From the NCBI GenBank assembly GCA_028293825.1, contig JAQGNY010000048.1, positions 1-64,000 on the forward strand: a stretch of 64,000 nt of DNA. The letters are read 5' to 3'. Under the pieces are notes generated by a model. That model worked only from the letters and a program-made list of their open reading frames with translations, was not told where the DNA came from and did no database searches. The stretch's first letter is position 1, and the number at the start of each line of letters is the position of its first letter. Shown in pieces: positions 53,466 to 62,815 of this stretch. This stretch comes from Verrucomicrobiaceae bacterium. GTDB lineage: Bacteria > Pseudomonadota > Gammaproteobacteria > Pseudomonadales > CAMLJR01. A program made the position numbers and the translations under genes.

Positions 53466-53909
53466 TCAGAACTTCTCGATCAAAAGCGCATTGCCGAGCA
53501 CGTCGATCACCTTGCAGCGATCGCCCATTACGAGCGGCGCTTCGCACAAATACGGCCACTCGTCCTCGCCCAGCAGTGGCACCGAAAAACGCACGATGCC
53601 GCGCACATGCTCGGCACTTGGCTTGATCACCGTGCCGATTTGGCCGACGGCGGCTTCACGCGAAATACCCGCTTTGGTTTTGTCGAGCATGCGTGGTTTG
53701 AAATAGCGAAACCAGGCGACCGCCAGTCCGGCAGTGCTGATAGCCCAGATAACCAGTTGGATCGTTAATGAAAGCGGAAGGATGGCGGCCAAGGCAGCGA
53801 CGACAAAGGCGCCGAGACCAAACCATAAGACGGTGAAGCTGGGGACGAAAATTTCAAAAACGCAGAAGGCGATACCGATCAGCAGCCATTGCCAGATTTC
53901 GATGTGCAT
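53466..53909 (-). CDS. NfeD-family membrane protein
   Basis: This 147-residue protein has two to three N-terminal membrane helices (about 5-75) followed by an OB-fold-like domain (GQIGTVIKPSAEHVRGIVRFS, DRCKVIDVLGNALLIEKF). It is the short NfeD form that pairs with SPFH/stomatin proteins. It lies 48 bp upstream of the SPFH gene in the same operon. It probably anchors or regulates the SPFH oligomer in the inner membrane. Confidence 0.87.
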   Translation of the reverse strand: MHIEIWQWLLIGIAFCVFEIFVPSFTVLWFGLGAFVVAALAAILPLSLTIQLVIWAISTAGLAVAWFRYFKPRMLDKTKAGISREAAVGQIGTVIKPSAEHVRGIVRFSVPLLGEDEWPYLCEAPLVMGDRCKVIDVLGNALLIEKF

Positions 53910-53984
53910 AGCGAGTTCAATCCATTCGGTGTCGCCGGAAGTCTAGCACGGCCATAGTTGCGCGGAGATCGCCGCCGCGCGACG

Positions 53985-54782
53985 TCACATAACCAGTTTT
54001 ACCCCGGTAAAGAGTAGGATTGCGGCGAGCGCCGGCCGCAAATAATGATCCGCCACATTGCTCGCCAAATGGCTGCCGATATAAATGCCGGGCAGCGAGC
54101 CGATCAATAAATTGCCCAGCAGGCCCAGATTGAGATTGCCGAAACCGGCGTGGCCGAGCCCCGCCAGCAGTGTCAGCGGCACGGCATGGGCAATCTCGGT
54201 GCCGACTAATTTAGTCGTCGGCAACAGTGGATACAGTAGAAATAGCGCGACGGTGCCGACCGCGCCGGCGCCGATCGAGGTGATCGTCACGATTGCGCCG
54301 AGCAACACACCGACGGCAACGGTCGCGATGTCCTGTTGCTTAGGATTCATTCGCGTCATCCAGAAATCGTTGCGATGGCTGTAATCGAGTAGCTTTTGTT
54401 TAAACACGATGGCCAGCGCGGTAAAGATCAGCGCAAAGCCGAGCATGGTTTTGATAAAGGTGTTCATGCCGGCGCCGCTGAAACCGATGTAGTGCATCGC
54501 GAGCAGTGTAATCGCCGATGCCGGCAGACTGCCGAGCGCCAGCCAGCCGGTGATGCGCCAATTGATGTTGTCGTGCTTACTGTGGACGAAGACGCCGCCG
54601 GCCTTGGTGATCGCGGCGTAGAGCAGGTCGGTGCCCACCGCCGCCGAAGGCGCAATGCCGAAATGCAACAGGATCGGTGTCATCAGCGAACCGCCGCCGA
54701 CACCCGTCATCCCGACAATAAATCCCACCAGTAATCCGGACGCAACGTAGATCCAATCGAAAGCGGGCCAGTCGAAAACCAT
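53985..54782 (-). CDS. TauE/SafE-family sulfite exporter-like permease
   Basis: This 265-residue integral membrane protein has about eight hydrophobic segments in two related halves. VGMTGVGGGSLMTPILLHFGI near the N-terminus and GAIVTITSIGAGAVGTVAL in the second half are the repeated glycine-rich motifs of PF01925. Members export sulfite, sulfoacetate or other small organic anions; the substrate cannot be inferred here. It is divergent from aguA across 184 bp. Confidence 0.88.
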   Translation of the reverse strand: MVFDWPAFDWIYVASGLLVGFIVGMTGVGGGSLMTPILLHFGIAPSAAVGTDLLYAAITKAGGVFVHSKHDNINWRITGWLALGSLPASAITLLAMHYIGFSGAGMNTFIKTMLGFALIFTALAIVFKQKLLDYSHRNDFWMTRMNPKQQDIATVAVGVLLGAIVTITSIGAGAVGTVALFLLYPLLPTTKLVGTEIAHAVPLTLLAGLGHAGFGNLNLGLLGNLLIGSLPGIYIGSHLASNVADHYLRPALAAILLFTGVKLVM

Positions 54783-54966
54783 AAAGACCTTTATTTTTCT
54801 AAGTGTTGTTAAATCAGCAGGGCGCGCAGATTACCAGTTGCCTGTGGTCCTTTAATACGAAAACTTGTGCGCCCGGCCTTTGTGCCGCGCGGCGGTTTCC
54901 CTCGTCATGGTGTGACGGTAGACTCGCGGCTTCGACAGCGGGGCATTCAGTAAGTAGAGGCAATCA

Positions 54967-55974
54967 ATGAGCAAGGGTTATCGCATGCCGGCGGAGTGGC
55001 AACCGCATGAACGCTGTTGGATGGCATGGCCGAGCAATGCCGACATCTGGCCGAACGGCATGACCGCGGCACGGCGCAACTTCGCTGCCGTGGTGCGCGC
55101 CATTCTGGAGTTCGAGCCGGTGACCTTGCTGGTGCGCCCGCAGGACCGTGAGGATGCGTTTCGCCGTTGCGGCGAACAGGTGACGTACTGGGAATATCCG
55201 CTCGACGATTCGTGGATGCGCGATTTCGGCCCGACCTTAGTGGTCAATGCGCAAAATCAACTGGCCGGCGTCAATTGGACCTTCAACGGCTGGGGCAAAT
55301 ACCCGCACGAGAACGACCGGAACGTGGCGCGCTTTATCCTCGACCAACTGGGTCTGCCGTCTATCGATGTGCCGCTGGTGCTCGAAGGCGGCTCGATTCA
55401 TGTCGATGGCGAAGGCAGCGTGCTCACCACCGAGCAATGCCTGTTGCATCCAAATCGCAATCCGCAATTGAGCCAAGGAGAAATCGAGGCTGAAGTGCTG
55501 GAGAATCTCGGCGCGCAATCGATGATCTGGTTGCAGCAAGGGTTGAAAGACGACGACACCGACGGCCATATCGACGAGATCGCCTGCTTCGTAAAACCCG
55601 GAGTCGCGCTGGCCTTGATCAGCAACGATTCGAACGATATCGATTACGCACCGCTACAAAATAACTTGAGCATCCTGCGCAACGCCGTCGATGCGCGCGG
55701 CCGCAAACTTGAAGTCATCACGGTGCCGCAGCCCGAAATCGCCTACAAAGGTGGCGCGCGGTTATCGCAGTCGTACGTTAATTTTTACATCGCCAATGGC
55801 GGCATCGTGATGCCGGCTTTCGGTGATCGCAAAGCCGATGATCGCGCGCGCGGTGTGCTCAGCGAAATCTTTTCGCCGCGCAAAATTTTGCAAATTCCCG
55901 CGCGCGAATTAGCGTACGGCGGCGGCAATATTCATTGCATTACACAGCAGCAACCGCTGCTAGCGAGAGGTTGA
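54967..55974 (+). CDS. aguA: Agmatine deiminase
   Basis: This 335-residue enzyme hydrolyses agmatine to N-carbamoylputrescine and ammonia. Family features are MPAEWQPHERCWMAWP at the start, DDSWMRDFGPT, LEGGSIHVDGEGSVLTT, DTDGHIDEIACF, and the nucleophile Cys324 in GGGNIHCITQQQP. A GTAGAGG ribosome-binding site precedes the ATG. Its stop lies 5 bp before aguB, whose ribosome-binding site overlaps the end of this gene, so the two are translated together. Confidence 0.95.
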   Translation: MSKGYRMPAEWQPHERCWMAWPSNADIWPNGMTAARRNFAAVVRAILEFEPVTLLVRPQDREDAFRRCGEQVTYWEYPLDDSWMRDFGPTLVVNAQNQLAGVNWTFNGWGKYPHENDRNVARFILDQLGLPSIDVPLVLEGGSIHVDGEGSVLTTEQCLLHPNRNPQLSQGEIEAEVLENLGAQSMIWLQQGLKDDDTDGHIDEIACFVKPGVALALISNDSNDIDYAPLQNNLSILRNAVDARGRKLEVITVPQPEIAYKGGARLSQSYVNFYIANGGIVMPAFGDRKADDRARGVLSEIFSPRKILQIPARELAYGGGNIHCITQQQPLLARG

Positions 55975-55979
55975 AATAG

Positions 55980-56861
55980 ATGCGTAACGTAACTGTCGCC
56001 GCCACCCAAATGGCCTGCGGTTGGAATCGCCCGGAAAATATTCAGCGCGCCGAAAATCTCGTGCGCGAAGCGGCCAAACAGGGCGCGCAAATTATTTTGC
56101 TACAGGAATTATTCGAGACGCCGTATTTCTGTATCGATCAGAACGCGCAGCATTTTGCGTTGGCGACCACGTTGGAGGAAAACCCAGCAGTCAATCATTT
56201 TCGTAACGTTGCGCGCGAGTTAGCGGTGGTATTGCCGATCAGTTTTTTCGAGCGCGCCAATAATGCGAACTACAACACCACGGCGGTGATCGATGCCGAC
56301 GGCAGCGTGCTCGGTATTTATCGAAAAACGCATATTCCGAACGGTCACGGCTATCAGGAAAAACAGTTTTTCAATGTTGGCGATACCGGTTTTAAAGTGT
56401 GGCAGACGCGCTACGGAAAAATCGGCGTCGGCATTTGCTGGGATCAATGGTTTCCGGAAACCGCGCGTGCGATGGCTTTACTCGGCGCGGAATTAATTTT
56501 CTATCCGACGGCGATTGGTTCCGAGCCGCACGATCCGAGCATCGACTCGAAAGATCATTGGCAGCGCGCGATGCAAGGACACGCCGCTGCGAATTTGGTG
56601 CCGGTGATTGCATCGAATCGCATCGGCACCGAAGCGAGTGTGACTGACGAAAAACTGCAAATTACATTTTACGGCTCGTCATTTATTTGCGATGAAACCG
56701 GCGCGATGCTGCAGGTCGCCGATCGCGCTAGCGAAGCGGTGTTGGTGCAAAGTTTCGATCTAGATGCGATTCGCGATCGGCGTATTGCCTGGGGCGTGTT
56801 TCGCGATCGGCGGCCGAGCCAATACGGCATGTTGCTCACTACCGATGGCGGCGCCGCCTAA
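55980..56861 (+). CDS. aguB: N-carbamoylputrescine amidase
   Basis: This 293-residue carbon-nitrogen hydrolase of the nitrilase superfamily converts N-carbamoylputrescine to putrescine, CO2 and ammonia. The triad is visible: Glu in LLQELFETPYFC, Lys in YRKTHIPNGHGY and Cys153 in VGICWDQWFPE. Length and motifs match plant and Pseudomonas AguB. It forms a two-gene putrescine operon with aguA. Polyamines influence biofilm formation in relatives, but no link to the exopolysaccharide locus is shown here. Confidence 0.95.
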   Translation: MRNVTVAATQMACGWNRPENIQRAENLVREAAKQGAQIILLQELFETPYFCIDQNAQHFALATTLEENPAVNHFRNVARELAVVLPISFFERANNANYNTTAVIDADGSVLGIYRKTHIPNGHGYQEKQFFNVGDTGFKVWQTRYGKIGVGICWDQWFPETARAMALLGAELIFYPTAIGSEPHDPSIDSKDHWQRAMQGHAAANLVPVIASNRIGTEASVTDEKLQITFYGSSFICDETGAMLQVADRASEAVLVQSFDLDAIRDRRIAWGVFRDRRPSQYGMLLTTDGGAA

Positions 56862-57075
56862 ATAATGCAAGCGCTCGACACGCAGAGTGTGCGCTGCATA
56901 GCGTTTAAACAGATGCGAACGCAGAGCTGGGCCGGCTTGCCAAGTCAGTCACACTCTCAGCCGTGTCTTTTAGAACGATGCGGCCATAATTAACGCCAAG
57001 GTTCAGCACGAGTGCCCTCGGCATGAAAATAATATTTTGCGGTAGCAAATTCGAGCGGAGTGCGAAAGTTCGAAC

Positions 57076-58503
57076 ATGAGCGACCGTGAGCAAGGCGTGA
57101 TTCACCATGCGGTGATTTTCTTTGATGGCGATGCCGTCGTTAAAGAAATGCTACAGGTGGAATTTGAAGCGGTGCTCGACCAAGTGGTCGGCTTGTCCGA
57201 ATTCGCGGGTCGTGAAATCGGCGCGTGTTTTTTGCGGATCAACCAGCGTTTGCAAATTGTCGGCGCGGTGTTTTTTCTGGTCGATTTCGATCTGCGCGGC
57301 TACGTGAATCGCAGTTGGAATGTGCCGCTCGAACATTTACTCGATAACGCCGGGCGTGGCCCGGATTTAGGCGGCGGTCGCATTCGCTTATCGTGCCGCA
57401 GCCAATGTTCTATTCCGTGGCATTCGCGGCAATTGTGGGACCCGAATCTCGACGGCGAAAATAATTCGCTGCAAAAAATGATGCAGGCATTGCAGCGCAA
57501 TCGGTTAGGTTTGGCGGCCGATGTACCCGAGATGACTGACACCGTCGAGCAACCGCCGCTGTTGCATACATTGAGCAATATCGAGCCGGTCGAATCGATA
57601 AAAACCAAATCAAAAGAAAAGCCCGCCGAAACCGAGCGCCAAATCGTCGAGCGCGTTAATTTGCGTTTGCAACAGGAATATCGCCATAAGCTGACCGCGT
57701 TGCAGGAAGAACAGCAATTGCAATTGGCGACGGTGAAATCGACGTATCAGCAGCAGGTCGATCAGTTGCATCAGCATTATCGAATGCAGCAAGGCCAGTT
57801 CAAAGAAGCCATTGAGTCGGCGAAGAATGTGATTCGCGAAGAAAAGCGCCGCAATCAAATGCTGAAAGACAAGCTCGACAATCAGGCCGATGAATTTCAG
57901 CGCACGCGCGAAGCATTGCATCAAGAAGTTGCGCATGAGCGCGAGAGCGCGCAGGAACGCGGCCAACAACAAGTGCAACAGCAATTCGATATCGAATTAA
58001 AAGCGCGCGTGGAACAGGCCAGCGCTGAGCTGAAAGAAATGCTCGACATGCGCGAGGTCGAATTATTTTATCGCGAAGAACAATTGGGCACGCTGCGCGA
58101 AGAAATTGCACGGCTGCGCCAAGATCGCGAGCGTTTGGTTGGCCAGGGCGGCGATCGGTTATTGCAGCACTTGGTCGAAAATGGTGTCGCGTTTGTCGCC
58201 TATCAACCCGGTGTTGAGGCGATGACGATTCCGTTTATGGATATTCCACGCTATTTGGAATCGCCATTGGATTATGTCGCAGAGAAGTGCACGGTGACGC
58301 CGCAGCAATATCAGGAATGGTTAAATCATTACGAATTGCCGGTGTGCGCCGCTACTAAAGCGGATGGCGCGCGCTGCGGCGAACTGGTTGAAAAAATCGA
58401 ACGCCCGCATCAGTTTTTGCCGGGCCGCAGCGACCGTTGCGCAATCCATCGCGATGCCGAACAAATACCGCCGCGCGTTGCGCATAAACTTGGCAACAAT
58501 TAA
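57076..58503 (+). CDS. Uncharacterised coiled-coil protein with Cys/His-rich C-terminus
   Basis: This protein has 475 residues. The N-terminal domain (about 1-140) is mixed alpha/beta (HHAVIFFDGDAVVKEMLQVE, GACFLRINQRLQIVGAVF). From about 190 to 370 lies a long coiled coil rich in Gln, Glu and Lys. The last 50 residues have a possible zinc site: VCAATKADGARCGE and later DRCAIH. I do not recognise a named family with certainty. The combination suggests a scaffold or nucleic-acid-associated protein. The last stop overlaps the start of the next gene (TAATG), indicating coupled translation with the desulfhydrase homologue. Confidence 0.7.
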   Translation: MSDREQGVIHHAVIFFDGDAVVKEMLQVEFEAVLDQVVGLSEFAGREIGACFLRINQRLQIVGAVFFLVDFDLRGYVNRSWNVPLEHLLDNAGRGPDLGGGRIRLSCRSQCSIPWHSRQLWDPNLDGENNSLQKMMQALQRNRLGLAADVPEMTDTVEQPPLLHTLSNIEPVESIKTKSKEKPAETERQIVERVNLRLQQEYRHKLTALQEEQQLQLATVKSTYQQQVDQLHQHYRMQQGQFKEAIESAKNVIREEKRRNQMLKDKLDNQADEFQRTREALHQEVAHERESAQERGQQQVQQQFDIELKARVEQASAELKEMLDMREVELFYREEQLGTLREEIARLRQDRERLVGQGGDRLLQHLVENGVAFVAYQPGVEAMTIPFMDIPRYLESPLDYVAEKCTVTPQQYQEWLNHYELPVCAATKADGARCGELVEKIERPHQFLPGRSDRCAIHRDAEQIPPRVAHKLGNN

Positions 58504-59480
58504 TGCTGTATCAGTTAGCGCAGAGCGCACCGATGCAACGCGTGCAATTGCTCGAATGGGAGCAACGTGGCGTCGATTTACAAATATGGCGGCTCGATCA
58601 ACTCGATGTGGCGGCGCCGGGAAATAAATTATTTAAACTCGATGCCAATTTACGCGGCGCGCGCGCGGCCGGATATTCGCGCGTACTCAGTTTTGGCGGC
58701 GCCTTTTCCAATCATATTCACGCGCTGGCTTTAACCGGCGCCGCGCAGGGTTTTAGCACAGTAGGAATTATTCGTGGCGAGGCCGATGCTGCGAATAATC
58801 CGACGTTGAGCGACGCAGTTGCCGCCGGCATGCAGTTACATTTTGTCGATCGCAGCAGTTATCGGATGCTATCGAAACTGCGTCATGGCGATGATTTAGG
58901 CGCTGCGCTCGGTGCGCAATTCGTGGATTGTTATGTCATTCCGGAAGGAGGCGCCAATGATCTCGGCGTGATCGGTTGCAAAGTATTGGGAGCTGCGCTC
59001 GCGAATACTGCGCACGCGGATGCGCAAATTGTATTGCCGTGTGCCACTGGCACCACATTGGCGGGATTGGTGGCTGGTTTGAACAATGCGAATACGGTGC
59101 TCGGCGTGGCCGTTTTAAAAGGTGCCGAATCGATGGCAGCAACAGTGCGCACCACGCTCAACAGTATCGATGCACACCACTGCACACGCTGGTCGATCGA
59201 CACTGCGCATCACGGCGGCGGTTACGCGCGTATGTCGGCTGACCTGGAACAATTCATCGCTAATTTTCAGCAGCAGACGCGCATTCCGATCGAGCCGGTT
59301 TACTCCGGTAAAATGTTGTACGCTATTCACCGTCGCATTGAACGCGACGATTTCGAGCGCGGCACCCGGTTAATTGCGTTGCATACCGGGGGTTTACAAG
59401 GGATGCGCGGGTTTGGCTACCGGAAAACCCAGCAAATGAATAAGGCCGGCTTTTCCCACAGCGTTTTGCGAGTGGGTTGA
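58503..59480 (+). CDS. D-cysteine desulfhydrase/ACC deaminase family PLP enzyme
   Basis: This 325-residue protein is a fold-type II PLP enzyme. GNKLFKLDANLRGARAAGYSRV holds the expected PLP-lysine region, followed by SFGGAFSNHIHALA (cofactor and substrate loop) and LPCATGTTLAGLVAGL (phosphate-binding glycine-rich loop). Homologues act as D-cysteine desulfhydrase or, less often, as 1-aminocyclopropane-1-carboxylate deaminase. These cannot be separated by eye, and D-cysteine desulfhydrase-like is more common in this class. The ATG overlaps the preceding stop by one base. Confidence 0.83.
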   Translation: MLYQLAQSAPMQRVQLLEWEQRGVDLQIWRLDQLDVAAPGNKLFKLDANLRGARAAGYSRVLSFGGAFSNHIHALALTGAAQGFSTVGIIRGEADAANNPTLSDAVAAGMQLHFVDRSSYRMLSKLRHGDDLGAALGAQFVDCYVIPEGGANDLGVIGCKVLGAALANTAHADAQIVLPCATGTTLAGLVAGLNNANTVLGVAVLKGAESMAATVRTTLNSIDAHHCTRWSIDTAHHGGGYARMSADLEQFIANFQQQTRIPIEPVYSGKMLYAIHRRIERDDFERGTRLIALHTGGLQGMRGFGYRKTQQMNKAGFSHSVLRVG

Positions 59481-59523
59481 CACCTGCTATCGCGCTGTCG
59501 GAATCGTATTGGATGATTCAGTA

Positions 59524-60681
59524 ATGAATACGTTGTTAATGGATCAGAAATTAAAAAAGCATTTGTTGCAGACATTTGTGCCGGTTAACGCGCTGACGGA
59601 AGATCATCTAAATACGTTGTTGCGCGACACCCAGGTTGAAGTCATTTGTCGCGGCCAGGTTATTGCGCAACGGGGCGACTGCGATAACACGCATATTTAT
59701 TTGCTCAGCGGTAGTGTTTCGATCGACACCGGCACCGGCGATCCACAGCACATCGATGCGAATAATCCTTTCGTTGGCCATCCGCTCGCCCACCATCAGC
59801 CGCGTTTGGAAACCGTTACCGCCACCGACGACTGCCAAATCTTGCGTTTCGACAGCAATAAGCTCGACGCCATGCTGGCGTGGGACCAAGCGGCCAATTA
59901 CATCATTCTCGATATTACCGGTCAGCGCGATCTCGACGAAGACGCCGACTGGATGCTCACGCTGCTGCGCTCGAATCTGTTTTACAAAGTGCCGCCGATG
60001 AATATTCGGCAAATTCTGACGCGTTTTCGCTCGACGTTTGCCCACTCCGGCGATGTCATCGTGCGCCAGGGCGAGGTCGGCGACTCCTGCTATTTCGTTA
60101 AGGAAGGCAGCGTGTCAGTGTTTCGCGCAGCCGATGAAAAAGGTAAATCGGAGCTGGTTGCGGATTTGGGTGTCGGCCGTTGTTTTGGTGAGGATGCTTT
60201 AGTCAACGACGCGCCGCGCAATGCGACCGTGATGATGCGCGAAAACGGCGTGCTGATGAAACTCGATAAACAGGATTTCTATTTGCTGTTGAAATCGCCG
60301 CCGGTGCGCGGTTTGTCGCTCACCGAAGTCGATCGCGATTTAATTGCCGGCGCGCAATTAATCGACGTGCGTACCGAAGGTGAGTTCGAACTCGCGCACG
60401 CGCCGCACGCGCTGAATATGCCGCTAACGATTTTGAAATTGAAATCGCGGCTGCTCGATCGCGACACCCACTACATCACCTATTGCAACAGCGGTCGGCG
60501 CAGCAGCGCGGCGGCGTTTTTGCTGGTAGAAGAGGGTTACAACGTCACCGTGTTGCGCAATGGTTTCGACAGCTTATCGCTCGCACAACGGCTGCGTTTT
60601 ATCGGCGAAGGGAACGACGACTATTTAACCCGCGAACGCCAGCTCGCCACAGATCCGATTCAACGCCTCAAATCGAATTAA
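59524..60681 (+). CDS. Double cyclic nucleotide-binding domain plus rhodanese domain protein
   Basis: The ATG at 59524 gives 385 residues; a TTG at 59509 would add five. The first cNMP-binding-like domain (about 20-125) is degenerate. The second (about 145-270) is more typical: SGDVIVRQGEVGDSCYFVKE, CFGEDALVNDAPRNATV. The C-terminal rhodanese domain (about 280-365) has IDVRTEGEFELAHAPHALNMP and the active loop YCNSGRRSS with a catalytic cysteine. There is no DNA-binding domain, so it is not a CRP-type regulator. It may couple a nucleotide signal to sulfur transfer. The preceding gene handles cysteine sulfur, which makes this plausible but unproven. nadK follows. Confidence 0.82.
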   Translation: MNTLLMDQKLKKHLLQTFVPVNALTEDHLNTLLRDTQVEVICRGQVIAQRGDCDNTHIYLLSGSVSIDTGTGDPQHIDANNPFVGHPLAHHQPRLETVTATDDCQILRFDSNKLDAMLAWDQAANYIILDITGQRDLDEDADWMLTLLRSNLFYKVPPMNIRQILTRFRSTFAHSGDVIVRQGEVGDSCYFVKEGSVSVFRAADEKGKSELVADLGVGRCFGEDALVNDAPRNATVMMRENGVLMKLDKQDFYLLLKSPPVRGLSLTEVDRDLIAGAQLIDVRTEGEFELAHAPHALNMPLTILKLKSRLLDRDTHYITYCNSGRRSSAAAFLLVEEGYNVTVLRNGFDSLSLAQRLRFIGEGNDDYLTRERQLATDPIQRLKSN

Positions 60682-60731
60682 CCCACCGCCGCAACTGACC
60701 CGCTGTAAAACAGCTGCCATAAGGCTGTGTG

Positions 60732-60737
60732 TATAAT
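60732..60737 (+). promoter_or_regulatory. Possible -10 element for nadK
   Basis: A perfect TATAAT sits 34 bases before the nadK ATG. No good -35 hexamer is seen at the expected spacing (AACAGC at 60709-60714), so the promoter may need an activator. This is a single-element match only. Confidence 0.35.
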
Positions 60738-60770
60738 GCCGCTCGTTCTTTCTCCCAGGGCGCGGCGTTC

Positions 60771-61655
60771 ATGGATCCCTTTCGCAATATTGGCATCATC
60801 GGTCGCGAAGGCAGCGGTGTTGTCGAATCGCTGCAGCGGCTGATCGTATTTCTGCGCACGCGCGGCCTCAACATAATTATCGGCGACCACATTCAGCATT
60901 TGCTGGAGCCGCAGTATCTGCACGACGTGCGCGTATCCTCGCGCAAAATGATCGGCGAAGTCAGCGATCTGATTATTGTCGTCGGCGGCGACGGCAGTCT
61001 GCTCGCTGCGGCGCGCACATTGGCGCGTTTCGATGTGCCGGTGCTGGGGGTGAATCGCGGTCGTCTCGGTTTTCTCACCGATGTTTCACCGGATGAAATC
61101 GAGCAGCGCGTCGGCGAAGTGCTCGACGGTCAATACCGCATTGAAAAGCGCTTTTTGCTGGATGCTGTAGTCACGCGCAATGGCGAACCAATCGGCGTCG
61201 CCGATGCGTTGAACGACATCGTCGTTAACTCCGGCACCTCGGCAAAAATGATCGAGTTCGAGTTGTATATCGAAGGCGAATTCGTTTATCGCCAACGTTC
61301 CGACGGTTTAATTGTGTCGACGCCGACCGGCTCGACTGCGTATTCGTTATCCGGTGGCGGCCCGATTATGCATCCGCGTCTCGATGCCATCGCGCTGGTG
61401 CCGATGTTTCCGCATACGCTCAGTAGCCGTCCGATTGTCGTCGACGGCAATAGCGAAATTAAAATCGTTATTTGTGAAAGTAACACCACGCAATTGCCGG
61501 TATCGTGCGACGGTCAAGTGCACCTGACCGCACAAAGTGGCGATGCCGTTTACGTGACGAAGAAGCCGCACAAATTAAAAATGATTCATCCGCTCAACCA
61601 CAGTTTTTACGCGAGCTGTCGCGACAAACTGGGCTGGAATACTTCTAATTTCTGA
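60771..61655 (+). CDS. nadK: NAD kinase
   Basis: This gene encodes 294 residues from the ATG at 60771, with an AGGG site upstream; a longer frame from 60729 would include the -10 element and is unlikely. It phosphorylates NAD to NADP. Signatures: IIVVGGDGSLLAAAR (GGDG nucleotide site), LGVNRGRLGFLTDV, LNDIVVNSG (conserved NE/D-type loop) and STPTGSTAYSLSGGGPIMHP. It begins a conserved gammaproteobacterial gene string that runs to pepN at the end of the window. Confidence 0.95.
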   Translation: MDPFRNIGIIGREGSGVVESLQRLIVFLRTRGLNIIIGDHIQHLLEPQYLHDVRVSSRKMIGEVSDLIIVVGGDGSLLAAARTLARFDVPVLGVNRGRLGFLTDVSPDEIEQRVGEVLDGQYRIEKRFLLDAVVTRNGEPIGVADALNDIVVNSGTSAKMIEFELYIEGEFVYRQRSDGLIVSTPTGSTAYSLSGGGPIMHPRLDAIALVPMFPHTLSSRPIVVDGNSEIKIVICESNTTQLPVSCDGQVHLTAQSGDAVYVTKKPHKLKMIHPLNHSFYASCRDKLGWNTSNF

Positions 61656-61670
61656 ACGTTGTGTTGTTGA

Positions 61671-62507
61671 ATGCCTGATCTGATCGCGCTCGAAGTTCCG
61701 CTTACCGAAGATTTATTGCCCTTTAGCCAATACCTGTGGCGGCACGGTATGGCGCACCGCATTCTCGAAATAAATGACCACCAAGTTGTTTTCGTTAAGC
61801 GCATCGAGCAGATCGACAGCGTGCGCGATTTATATGAGCGTTTGGGGCGCGGCGAAACGCTGCCCGAACAGCCGGATCTGCCGAAATCACCGCGCTATTT
61901 TTCGCTGTTATTGCGGCGCGTGCCGATAACACTAACGTTCGTTGCAATCAGCGTCATCGTATTTGCGCTGACCAGTTTCGACGATCAATTTTTAACGGCG
62001 CTTACTTTTTTTCGCATCGAGCAAGGTAGCGACGGCATTATTTTCGGATCGATGCAGCAGCAATATTGGCGTTTGCTAACACCGATTTTTTTGCATTTTG
62101 GTCTGCCGCATATTGTGTTCAATATGTTGTGGTTATGGGATCTCGGCCGACGTGTCGAGTTAGTGCAGGGGCCGCTGCGCTTGATATCGATCGTTGCGCT
62201 GATCGGTGTGGCGTCGAATATTACGCAGGCACTGGCGCAGCCATCGCTCTTCGGCGGCATGTCCGGTGTCGATTACGGCTTGCTCGGTTACTGTTGGATT
62301 TGGGGTTGGCTGCGTCGCGATCCAGTGTTGCATGTGCCGGTGCCGATCATGATTGCGATGATCGCCATGTTGCTGCTGAGCATGACCGGTTTGATGGAAT
62401 TTATGGGTATGGGCGCGATTGCCAATGCCGCGCATGTCGGCGGTCTGATTATGGGTTTGGTGCTCGGTCTGGCGACCATTTTGATCAGCAAAAAACCGGT
62501 TAATTAA
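61671..62507 (+). CDS. Rhomboid-family intramembrane serine protease
   Basis: This 278-residue protein has an N-terminal cytoplasmic domain of about 85 residues, as in GlpG-like proteins, then six membrane segments. The catalytic dyad is visible: Ser198 in GGMSGVDYG and His255 in NAAHVGG. IFLHFGLPHIVFNMLWLWDLG is the conserved L1/TM2 region. It cleaves membrane proteins within the bilayer; substrates are unknown. It lies 15 bp after nadK on the same strand, probably in one transcript. Confidence 0.92.
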   Translation: MPDLIALEVPLTEDLLPFSQYLWRHGMAHRILEINDHQVVFVKRIEQIDSVRDLYERLGRGETLPEQPDLPKSPRYFSLLLRRVPITLTFVAISVIVFALTSFDDQFLTALTFFRIEQGSDGIIFGSMQQQYWRLLTPIFLHFGLPHIVFNMLWLWDLGRRVELVQGPLRLISIVALIGVASNITQALAQPSLFGGMSGVDYGLLGYCWIWGWLRRDPVLHVPVPIMIAMIAMLLLSMTGLMEFMGMGAIANAAHVGGLIMGLVLGLATILISKKPVN

Positions 62508-62532
62508 TATTCATTTTTATGCGGTGTCGGTT

Positions 62533-62796
62533 ATGAATTTTCAGCAGTTGTTGCATTCGATTACCCCTGATGTTTATGAAAATATGAAGCGCGCGGTGGA
62601 GATCGGCAAATGGCCCGACGGGCGCGGCCTCACCACCGAGCAGCGCGAACTGTGCATGCAGGCGGTAATTGCGTATGAGGAAAAAAATGTCGATGCGCGC
62701 GAACGCACGGGCTATATCGATCGCGGCAGCAAGCAAGATGGCGAATTATGCGATGACGATCACCAGCACACCGAGCAGCCGTTGAAGTGGAGCTGA
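62533..62796 (+). CDS. yeaC: DUF1315 (YeaC-like) protein
   Basis: The ATG at 62533 gives 87 residues; a GTG at 62524 would add three. SITPDVYENMKRAVEIGKWPDG and LTTEQRELCMQAVIAYE are the conserved core of YeaC/DUF1315 proteins, whose function is unknown. The C-terminal 25 residues are acidic and His-rich. It lies between the rhomboid gene and the DUF2797 gene, a neighbourhood that I recall from Pseudomonas genomes and that supports the assignment. Confidence 0.88.
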   Translation: MNFQQLLHSITPDVYENMKRAVEIGKWPDGRGLTTEQRELCMQAVIAYEEKNVDARERTGYIDRGSKQDGELCDDDHQHTEQPLKWS

Positions 62797-62815
62797 TCGA
62801 TGTGGAGTGTTTGAC

